Shown piece by piece: positions 55,020 through 64,000 of a stretch of 64,000 nt of DNA. The stretch's first letter is position 1; every line of letters begins with the position of its first letter. The translations under genes were made by a program, and so were the position numbers. Below the pieces are notes generated by a model that saw nothing but the letters and a program-made list of their open reading frames with translations, was not told where the DNA came from and ran no database searches. Source of the DNA: Thereva unica (taxonomy: Eukaryota > Arthropoda > Insecta > Diptera > Therevidae); the NCBI GenBank assembly GCA_949987705.1, contig OX465286.1:1488001-1552000 (forward strand), given 5' to 3'.

Positions 55020-55970
55020 CCATCCCATGGCGCTGCAGCCCAAAACAAGCATTGCACTCTTACTCGCATATGAAGCCAATAGAATCTATCTCTTATTTTT
55101 GCCAGAGTTTTGTTAACTCCCAGATGTCCTCCTGATGCGCTATTATGACACTCCTCTAGAATATCTCCTATTCTAGCGAAAGGGATTAGTACCTACATTC
55201 GGTGAGAAGTACCATCAGCAGTTTCCCATTTGCGCTTCAATATTCCTCTCTCGATGTGCAATGAATCCCATTGCGCCCAATAGCTCCTCAGGGCTTCCTC
55301 CTCGCTGCGATGTTCCTCCATACAGTCTTCTCCTCGTATTCCTTCCATGTCAGAATCAGAGAAATATCTGGGTCATCGCGTTGAGCGTCTCGGTGTCCCT
55401 GATAATTCCATTCTGTCGTTGGTTCAACTGTGTTCCTTTGACACTTTTCCTCGATACGCTGACAATGTTTGCAATCTGGTATGCATGGTCGCCGGGACAG
55501 CGCATCTGCATTTCCATGGTTTATTCCCTTTCTGTGGCATATATTGAAGTCGTAGGGCTGAAGTCTCTCGATCCATCTTGCCACTAGTCCGTCATGATTT
55601 TTGAACTGCATTCAACCATTTTAATGCTGTATGATCCGTTCGAAGAATGCAGTTTTGCCCATAGCGATACATCTGGAAGTGCTTAGTTGAGTTAAAGTTC
55701 TTTTCTCGCGACACAGTAATTCCTCTTCGAATTTGACAGTGCTCTACATGTAGTAAGCTATGATCTTCTCTTGTCCTTCGAAGTTTTGTTACAGCATTGC
55801 ACTATTACCGACATTACTCACGTCTGTGGCCAATATGAATTTTTCGCCTGTCTGCGGATATGTGAGTATTGGTTCTTCGCTGAAACTTATTGCAGATCTA
55901 CTGTATTCTTTTGTATGCTTGCTTAATTATTGTCTCTTCATTGAAGCCTTTCTGTATCTATAAGATCCTT
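55020..55970 (-). pseudogene. Ty3/gypsy pol relic (RT end, RNase H, integrase start), antisense
   Basis: Minus-strand frames read EEPILTYPQTGEKFILATDV, the RNase H start with its Asp, then stops and frameshifts. A clean frame follows (55288-55611) with VARWIERLQPYDFNICHRKG and NADALSRRPC, the RNase H end. Near 55030-55130 GGHLGVNKTLAKIRDRFYW marks the integrase zinc module. It is a different lineage from the intact element at 5308-10017. No LTRs are nearby, and stops show that it is long dead. Confidence 0.85.
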
Positions 55971-56032
55971 CTGTTTAGATACTCTGTCTTCTACTACCGG
56001 TGGCTCTGGGTACTTTCTTCAATTACAGATCT

Positions 56033-56294
56033 GGGAGCGTTCAAGTAATACGTAACGCAATTTGGAGCGGGGGAGGGGGTTGTAAAACGTTACGATGCGA
56101 TACGAAACGTACACGATGCGGGAGGGGGCTTTCCGGTACTTTGCGCCATATAATTGTCATTTTTAGGTAAACGTGGTCACTTGGCTGTTACGTAACGTTT
56201 AGGGGGGAGTGCAGAAAAACGTTACGGCGCGTTACAGGCGGGGGGAGGATCAAAAATTTTCAAAAATTGCGTTATGTAATACTTGAACGCTCCC
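56033..56294. mobile_element. 262-bp MITE with GGGAGCGTTCAAGTA terminal repeats
   Basis: The left end GGGAGCGTTCAAGTAATACG and the right end (complement of TTATGTAATACTTGAACGCTCCC) are inverted repeats of about 31 bp differing at few positions. The interior has repeated AACGTTACG-type motifs and G runs. TCT on both sides may be a 3-bp duplication. Non-coding. From memory, insect genomes contain elements with similar ends, but I cannot name the family. Confidence 0.8.
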
Positions 56295-56307
56295 TCTTAC
56301 ACTTACA

Positions 56308-56372
56308 CTTTTATTACTCTTTTATTACCCTTTTATTACCCTTTTATTACCATTACTGGTAATAATAATGTT
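56308..56372. repeat. Repeat E fragment with TTTTATTACCC array
   Basis: Four to five units of the 11-bp motif followed by ATTACTGGTAATAATAATG and TTTTCGG, the same junction as at 54287-55015. Confidence 0.85.
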
Positions 56373-58955
56373 TTCGGTATATTTAAAAAAAGAGAATAGG
56401 ATAAAAATTTAAAAAAATTTAAAAAATAAAATTTAAAAACTATATACCCTCCTCCTCCTCCCCATGCCCCTTCTGCAGCTAATAAACTTTTTTTTTATTA
56501 AATAATAAATTTTTTAGTGCATTTCTCTAAAAATATTCTCTCATGAAAAAACATTTCCTCTAATTGTCACTTTAAAAATATTCCAACAACAAAAAAAAAG
56601 AACACAAAACGAAGATCTTTTTCTTGTACAAGGGGCAATCAATCAAGAGAAGTTCATAAAAAAAACCATGCCAGCAAAAACCAATAAAAATTCTGATGAT
56701 TAAAGGAATTAGTGTGGGTGGACAAAGTATTTTAATCGGCATTAAAATCAACCGAAGAAATATGGGACTTTTGATGACCGGCATGAACGCCGCCGCGCGA
56801 AGAACGGTGGCGGAACACACAGCACAGCAGCCGCCAACTGAAACATATATAGGATAGAATAGCGTGGGGGGGGGGGTGGGGGGTCCGGGAAGGGGATGAT
56901 TTTTTAAGAAATCAACAAAAAAAAAACAAGAAATATCACCGAGGGGGCTGGTTGGGGGCTCCAATATCAGAGAGAGTGAGAGATGGTGTAGTGGCGCGCG
57001 AAAATGCATTGTGAAGTATATAGAGTAAACCGAAAGTATAATTGTCGCGTCTGCGCGCGCGCACGATTGCGCCAGCAATATAACTGTGTGTATATGGAGA
57101 GGAATTAAAAAATTAAAAAAAAAAAAGAAAATGAGAAAAAAAAAATAAACCAAAAGGAAATATAAAGCGAGAAAAGTTATATATATATGTATATACATAT
57201 ATTTCACAGAGACACATAGCACATGTGGTTAAACTTTTTAGCTTGTTCAAGATGGTCGCAATATTCCTCCCCCGCGCGTCTGCGCGAGCGCATAATATTT
57301 TCAAACAGCCGAGCGGCGCAAACACACTTTCTTGCGCGCGCGCTATCGCGATACAATATAGGTATATGCATATAATATAATATGTTATATGCTGAATGGC
57401 AATGACGAGAAGATTTTTGTGGAGCTAATATAAGAATTTAGCTCTCGTGTCATTTAAATAAAAGCCGTGTGATGATTGTATGTTATGTCGGCTTGTAGCC
57501 AGAGTTTAAATGAGACATAGTCGAGGATTTTGACTTTTTGTGTATTTTTTTTTTTTTTTGGTTTTGCTTTTGTCTCGCCCGCGTGAGGGAAGCGACACTC
57601 TCTAGTGGGGCAAGAAGTTTCTCTTTAATTAAGAAGATGTTTTCTACTTATGTATAAAAAAAAATCTCCCTCTTTTACCCTCCTCCTCGTACCGTACATA
57701 GTCCCTTGGTGTCTCTCTCTTTCGAAAAAAAAAAAAAATTCCAAAAAAAAAGAACAAACATTTTTTAGTTTCTTAATTCAATGCATAAAATATTTTCTGA
57801 ACACGCTCTTTTAATAATCCGAAACGACTCTAGACCAACAATATCAACTATGTGTACATATACATCAACGACATCTCGTGATCATCATCATCATCATCAT
57901 ATGGAGAGTGAATCGAGTCTGGTTTTCTTGTGTCGTCGTCGCTGCGCTGCGCTTAGGCAATCTCGCTCTAATGGTTCTTAATCGAGCAGAATCTAATTAA
58001 TTGCTTAATTGGCAGAGCGCGCAAAGACAATGAGACCATCGCGCATGCGTAATTGTCGTCGCTTCGCTTTTAATTCACGTTAGTAGCCGCGTAGTCAATC
58101 TATGCAGTAGAAAAGGCTTCTTTACAATATTTTTTTTTTTTTTTGAAATATCTAACGTTGTTGTATAAACGAAAATAGAGTGATGATAAATGGAGATGGA
58201 AAGGGGAAGAGAGGCACACAACAAATTCCCGTAGAGCAGCCAACAAACTAAAAAAAATTAAAAAATAAATGAACAAAATTAAAGAACAACGATTTTTAAT
58301 TGATTTTCGATGTAACACCACCAACATCACGGCGAGAAGCAGCAAGATTGCAATAAAACAAAAAAAAAAACAAAAAAAAAAATAAATAAAATAATAAAAA
58401 AACTTTTGTGGAAAAGAAGCGATATTTTTTTTTTTTTGCAATGCTCTGCATCACAATTGCAGCTGCTCCTTTGGCTGGCTTTGGCGCGCTATGTTGCTGG
58501 GGTGCAATGGCTTGCACTCTTTCTTGGTGGGATTATAGTATAGCCAGAGACTAGCGCGATTTTCGATGGTGCGCAAGACGACAGCGTGAATTACTTACTG
58601 TATAGGATTAATTTTCATTCAATTCACCAAAAAGCAGCTCGTGGAGAGGGGAAGTGGGGGCGGCGGGGTAGAATGGACAGGACGGGGGGGTTTTTTGGTA
58701 TGGCGTTTTTCATCAAGACAATATACATCTCAAGGTAAAATTATCTTTTAAAGAGAGAGCCAGAGAGACAGAGAAAGCATCTCCAGATTTTCTATCATAA
58801 TTTCAAATTTATCTTTTGGGAATTTATATTTCAATGAAGTTTTGCATTTGCTTTTAAATTATGATTGGGAAGAAGGTTAGCTGGCTTGGACGTTTTTTTT
58901 TTGTTTTTATAAATTTGCTATAAGTTTCAATCAGTTTGCATGTGCTATTGTGGTG
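56373..58955. other. Low-complexity DNA with GC-alternating patches, no gene recognised
   Basis: 57040-57070 and 57265-57345 hold alternating CG/CA stretches (GCGCGCGCGC) unlike the rest of the window. G-rich runs lie at 56862-56885 and 58650-58692. The 216-codon minus-strand frame at 56572-57222 is Phe/Leu/Pro-rich low-complexity sequence without a domain. Confidence 0.45.
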
Positions 58956-60350
58956 GAAGGGCCACTCAATAAGTTCGTAGAATGACTAAACATAGAAACA
59001 TAGTGATCCATGAGGAAAACGTAACCCTTTAAAGTGTGCCTCTTAAGTGTATTTTGTTCTCGATAAGCTGTGATCTCTTTCGTTTTAATTGATGTCATGG
59101 CTTTAGTCCTCTTAATTAAAGTTCTATTCTCTAAAATCCCTTCCTATCTTCTCGACTTCCTCTGTCCTCGTTCCTTCTTTGTGCATTCATTTAAAGACTT
59201 TGGAATAATCTTCCCAGTCTCATTTAAAAAAAAAATGAGCTCAGACAAGGCTTTCAGAAGTCAAGCAAATTTATTATTATTTTATTACCTTTTTATAACC
59301 ATTTTTATTACCCTTTTATTCCCTTTTTATTACCATTACTGAAAATAATAATGTTTTCGGTTTTTTTAATATTTTTTTTTTTGAAACATAAAACTCCTTT
59401 AGGCAAAATTCGACTTTATTCATCAATATAGCCTCCTTCAATACCTTCAATTTCAATGCTTTTTCTCTAACATTTCTATGCCTTCAAACCCATTCAAACA
59501 ATTGAAATTTTTGTCTTTCATAAACAACATTCAACGAAAAATTTAGTGATAAAACGTTTTTTTTTGTCACCACCTGCGAAATTGTCCAATTTCGTGTAGA
59601 TAGAGCTAAATTGGCATGCAAATTGACCAGTTTCTTATATACATACATTCGGTTCGCGAGAGACGTTTACTGACAACACTGGCTGGCTTGACGTTAGGGC
59701 GCCCAGGCAACCATTCGTAAAGTTGTGGGTGATTATATTCCGTACGGTCTTAAAGTTAATAGAAATACATATCTCTTTGAGGTTGGTTTATGCGATTCAT
59801 TGATTTTATTTGTGTTATAATAAATACATTACTCAATATAAGTTCGTAGGCGCGCCCGTTTACAGATCACTCTAAGATACCATATTATTTTCTATTTTTC
59901 AAATCAAGCTTACTACTAGGCATTGCACCATTGCCTTAACGACATGACAGGCTTATAGTACAAAGCATGATTTCTAAGCTTGGTTATTTTTTACATAAAC
60001 AAAAAAAAAGGATTAGGTACTAACCTTAACCGGATTCCGATGTCGTGGATATTCGTAATCCATGAGGAAAATTCAACTTCTTAACGTGTGCCTGTCAAAA
60101 GGGAATTATTTTGGTGCTTTATTTTACGATCTTCTTATTATCCGTTTATTATCCCAGCTATTACTCTTTTAATACCACTTGTATTACCCTCTTTATTACA
60201 CCTTTCACCACCCCTTTTATAACCTCTTTTATTACCCCTTTTATAGCCCCTTTTATTACCCTTTTTATTACCATTTTAATTACCATTTTAATTACCATTT
60301 TTATTACCCTTTTTATTACCCTTTTATTACCATTACTAATAATAATAATA
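58956..60350. repeat. Repeat E, further copies, interrupted by a LINE fragment
   Basis: 58960-59058 carries the unit body (CAATAAGTTCGTAGAATGAC, GATCCATGAGGAAAAC, AGTGTGCCTCTTAAGTG). 59268-59352 carries a TTTTATTACC array and ATAATAATGTTTTCGG. 60008-60105 carries another unit body (CCGGATTCCGATGTCG, GGATATTCGTAATCC) and 60112-60345 the longest array. The stretch 59400-59980 between them is unassigned apart from a segment near 59905 that matches 44870-44925. Confidence 0.75.
59085..59265 (+). pseudogene. LINE A C-terminal fragment
   Basis: The frame from 59070 reads MALVLLIKVLFSKIPSYL and DFLCPRSFFVHSFKDFG, matching the MALALLHKVFYAKSPS segment of LINE A at 4804-4850 and continuing past where that copy ends. 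It is inserted in, or joined to, repeat E. Confidence 0.6.
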
Positions 60351-61690
60351 GTTTTTTCGGTCTTATAGTTCTTCGAATTCGCTCAGTAGCTTTGCTTTTC
60401 AGAAAAATAGTGCTCGATCAGCGAAGTCAACGTTCTATCGCATTGTAGTATTGAATTAGAGCTGACGAAATAAAGCTCTTCTCTGTGCTATCTTATCTTA
60501 AATATTTTAAAGTGTAGAAGGGTTGTTTTTTGCATGTATAATTTTCCTTCAATTCTTGTCATCCGACCATTAATCGCGTTACTTTCTCCGCCATTGTATT
60601 TCTTCAGCCTTGATACAATTATGTCAAAATTACATTAATTAATTGACTTGTTGCATTATTTAATCAAGGCTAGAGAACATGACCGTGATTTGCTCATAAA
60701 TTCATATCTGAAAAATTTATTGTGGGAAAATAATGATTACAGCACACCCAATGATGACATCCAGGTAGATAGTAAAAGGTGAAAGGGGTAGATCTATGCT
60801 ATATGTTCAATCATATAGAACACACATACTCATTCATAAAGAAAACTAATTTTAATTTCTCCCTAAAAACTCACTCATAACACTTTAACCAGCTGAACTG
60901 ACGACATTGACCCTCCCCCACAATAATATCACTACAGGGCGGTTATTAAATACCAATTAACTATTTAACCGCCTTTAGTCACGCGAAATATCCTTTTTGG
61001 CCTGCTCGAGCAACACACCGGTTGATATCAAATGGATGTGCTCCAACAGCGAAAAAACAATTTGGCTACAAGAGGTCGCGTTCTTGTGGTAAGGAAGGGT
61101 GGATAGTGTGCCTGTCTGTCTGTTGGCATACACAAGGGAGGTGGGTGACGACTGGTCGTTGGAGGTTAAACGGGTAAGAAATATCGCTGCTATAAGCCAG
61201 GGGAATAATATGTATCGCTGCTGATGTGATAATTATAGTTAGTTTAATAATATAGGGTTAATACACAAACACACACATACACATACCTAAAATGCGTCCA
61301 TGGCCAAGGGGATGATATGGGTCTACACTTTAATTGTAGTCAATTGCTGTCTTTTATGGTGGATGTCTTGATTTATTCATCGTCGATATTTAATATTTGG
61401 GTGTGTAGCGGGAGTGGATCTTATAAGCGGATAGATCATGGAAGACAGATTTGTGAGAGAATATACATGAAACCGAGCAGGAGGAGCCAAGGTAGTTAGT
61501 AGGAAGGGGGGGGGATGATTGGTGTTATTATCATAAATTGTAATATTTATCCAAATGGTTTAGTCTGTTCGGAAATTATACGCTTTTGATAAGCTCCATC
61601 TGTTTGTGATTATAATTTTTTTTTTTTTGGGAAGGGGAGGTCTAGCCAAAACGGAATTATCAACCTTTTTTTTTCTTGTCTGAGGTATTA
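60351..61690. other. Unassigned sequence, no gene recognised
   Basis: No domain-bearing frame. The texture is less repetitive than elsewhere. A short (CA)n stretch lies at about 61265-61285. Confidence 0.45.
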
Positions 61691-61699
61691 GGTCCAAAG

Positions 61700-63310
61700 G
61701 TACTGCGGCCATTAATTTGGCCTATTGTGCTACAGCCCCTACACCTCATATTTGTAGGCCAGACCGCTTGAACAAGTTCAGCAGTCTGCCTAGTCTGACT
61801 TCTCTACCTCAAGGTGAAGGGGTACTAAATTGAGGAGAGTCTCCAGCGATGCCGTCGGGGAAGTGCGGATGGCCCCAGTGATGGAGAGGCAGACCATTCT
61901 TTGAATTTTGCTTAAATTGGTTATGGAACCCTTAAGCTTCGTTCTGTGCCACCAAACTAAAGCTCCATAAGTTACCATGGGCCTAATGATGGAGGTGTAT
62001 ATCCAATATATGGTTTTTGGTTGCAAACCCCAGGTGGAACCACAATCTCTGCGGCAAGCCCACAGGGATCTGCGCGTTCTACTCATCAGTGTCCATATGC
62101 TGGTTCCAGTTGAGCTTGGCATCTAGCGTCACTCCTAAATATTTGGCTTGTTGATTGACTTTTAGACCTACGCTTTTGCACCAGCTAGAGACCAAATCTA
62201 GTGCCTGCTGTAGGCGCCTTGACATGGCTCATTCAGTTTCACCTGTAACTACGACATCGTCAGCGTAACCTTGGGCGAAAATGTTTCGACCGTTGAGCAG
62301 CTCTAGGAGTTCATCTACAACAAGGCACCAGAGAAGTGGAGATAAAACTCCTCCCTGTGGGCAATCTTTTGCTATAGTGCCCTCCAGAGACCCCTCAACA
62401 TGAGAGACCATTAGTTTGCGAGTTCTCAGCATAGAAGATTCAATCCAGTTGCAGAAAATGCTACTTAGACCGCGTCTACTTATAGCCGTAGCTATAGTAT
62501 CGAAGGATGTATTGTCGAAGGCTCCCTCGATATCGCGGAAGGCCGTCAGAGCAACTCCTTTGTTTGCGTATTCCAGCCTGAGCACCAGATTGTTCAGTGC
62601 TGTCTCATTGGACTTGCCCGCCTGATACGAAGTATACCTATATTTTTAGTGCCATTTCCTTGTTTAATTTTTTGGTTTTAGGAAGAAAAAAATTAAAATT
62701 CAATAGTTTTATCAAAACTTGCCTCCTTGCTTATGCTGATTTACTTAGTTCTCTGCTCCTCCCTGAAAATTTATTTTCAAAGTGGCCTAAGTCACTTAGT
62801 TATTTCGAAAGTGGCCTAAGTCATTCAGCTATTTTGAAAGTGGCTTAGGTCACTTAGTTATTTCGAAAGTGGCCTAAGTATTTTAGTTATTTTGAAGAAC
62901 GCCTAAGTGACTCCGTTATTTTGAAAGTGGCCTAAGTCACTTGGTTATTTTGAAAGTGGCCTAAGTCACTTGGTCTTGTTGGACTTGCCCGCCTGATACG
63001 CATGCTAATAGGAGCTTAGGGGTTGGCGTTGAAGATAAGTTTCCCTTATCGCCCGGTCGACAATTTTCTCCATTGTCTTCAAGGCAAAAGATGAGAGTCT
63101 TATCGGCCTGAAACATTTAGTCGAGGTGTAATCCGAACGCTCTAGCTTAGATATTAATGTTATGTTGACGTTCCGCCAGACAGATGGGATGTAACCATGT
63201 GCGAAGGAAGCCCTGAATATTTTGCATAATAAGGTAGTGACTAGGTCACAGCCCTCCTTTAGCAGAATGGGATAGATTCCGTCTGCTCCAGGGGACTTGT
63301 ATGATTTCAA
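61700..63310 (-). pseudogene. LINE D reverse transcriptase, antisense copy split by an insert
   Basis: On the minus strand from 63310: KSPGADGIYPILLKEGCD, the block before RT, then a stop and AYQAGKSN, where a 349-bp insert (62630-62978) interrupts. It resumes at 62607 with TALNNLVLRLEYANKGVALT, FRDIEGAFDN (motif A), DCPQGGVLSPLLWCLVVDEL and YADDVVV. Downstream, in other frames, CRRDCGSTWGLQPK and IIRPMVTYGALVWW form the thumb and connection region, to about 61790. RNase H is not seen before homology ends. Group: R1/LOA/I-like. Several stops make it inactive. Confidence 0.88.
62630..62978. mobile_element. 349-bp insert with a 22-bp target duplication and 29-bp tandem repeats
   Basis: The 22 bases at 62608-62629 are repeated exactly at 62979-63000, and removing one copy plus the insert closes the LINE D protein. 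Roughly seven 29-bp units (GTTATTTCGAAAGTGGCCTA plus AGTCACTTA) fill its right 200 bp. The left 150 bp is AT-rich and non-coding, with ATATTTTTAGTGCC near the edge. A long target duplication is typical of LINE-driven retroposition, but no poly(A), tRNA or 5S-like head is evident. It may be a SINE-like or satellite-derived element. Confidence 0.8.
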
Positions 63311-64000
63311 TATTTCTTAAAACCTTTACCATGATTATATAAAATCACGTTCAATCTCATTCTTATATATTTTTCCAATCACAACAAGTAAGTCTTTAGA
63401 TTGCATTCTACCACCCTTTACACAAATCCTCCCATCCTGTCATCTGCTGATTAATATTCTTTTTTTAATGCTGTTAGTGCTTAACACATTCCGTTGTAAT
63501 ATTATGATTATGGAAAAAAAAAACATCTCACAGACAATTTTCATGTGTGTGTAGATTGAAAACAAATTTCTCTTCTCGCATCCCCATCAATGGATGAAAA
63601 AATATGTAGAGAGATATTAGATATGCATTATAGTACCTTTCCATTATGCAGCTATATAACTATAAGAAAAGTCTGGGGCCGATTGTCTCTATCAATATTT
63701 AATATATATATATTCATCTATATACATTTATGAAGTATATATCAAGATCCTTGTTAGATATGCAAATTACACAAGTGGGTACTCCGTTTTGGTCCTTGAA
63801 CTACAGTGCACTTAAACCAAACTGATTTTTTTTCTCTTGTTATGTCGCGCCAGTATATCACCACACACACACACATACACCCGGCGTCTAGTCATAATTT
63901 CGCCCATGTTTCTTCAAGCCATGTTCGAAGCTGTCGTTGTTGTCGCCATATCGTCATCTATGTTGTCACATATAATACATACATGCTTATGCATATAGAT
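63311..64000. other. AT-rich DNA, no gene recognised
   Basis: TATATA-rich and CACACA patches; no domain-bearing frame before the window ends. Confidence 0.5.

Noticed and set aside
56572..57222. 216-codon minus-strand frame with hydrophobic stretches
   Set aside because: Low-complexity Phe/Leu/Pro content over poly(A) and microsatellite DNA; no domain or conserved motif.

Overview
The window looks like eukaryotic, probably insect, intergenic or intronic DNA. It is AT-rich and full of homopolymer runs and microsatellites. It carries many degenerate retrotransposons and small inverted-repeat DNA transposons, and nothing resembles an operon or a bacterial gene. I could not place it to an order. 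I found no convincing host protein-coding exon in 64 kb; every reading frame with a recognisable domain belongs to a transposable element.

Layout. 0-3.5 kb: two short hAT-like elements and low-complexity DNA. 3.5-10.8 kb: a chain of non-LTR (LINE) fragments, one split by an intact, very young Ty3/gypsy element (5308-10017) with matching LTRs and one uninterrupted gag-pol frame. 11-14 kb: inverted-repeat elements. 14.9-17.2 kb: a 5'-truncated LINE with an open reverse-transcriptase frame. 18.3-19 kb: a palindrome-rich CTCACTC block. 22-27 kb: two LINE relics with RNase H, separated by a 1.7 kb, 27-bp-unit minisatellite. 28-35 kb: inverted-repeat elements, a mariner relic, two 5S-rRNA-like sequences and a LINE 3' end. 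37.2-41.7 kb: a LINE holding a 2.3 kb hAT element, which holds a second, composite hAT element. 44.3-49.3 kb: an antisense LINE broken by three later insertions. 52.6-60.4 kb: tandem repeats, a dead Ty3 pol fragment and a 262-bp inverted-repeat element. 61.7-63.3 kb: an antisense LINE interrupted by a 349-bp insert with a 22-bp target duplication.

How it fits together. The history is one of repeated insertion of mobile elements into other mobile elements, and many junctions can be read exactly from target-site duplications. One hAT-like family (ends CAGGGCCGGCGC / GCGCCGCCCCTG, 8-bp duplications) occurs at least eight times. Three of its copies carry an extra internal segment, which in the two longest contains a piece of LINE reverse transcriptase; two of the three have 8-bp duplications showing that the composite moved as one unit. 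The only element that looks coding-competent for its own movement is the Ty3/gypsy copy at 5308-10017.
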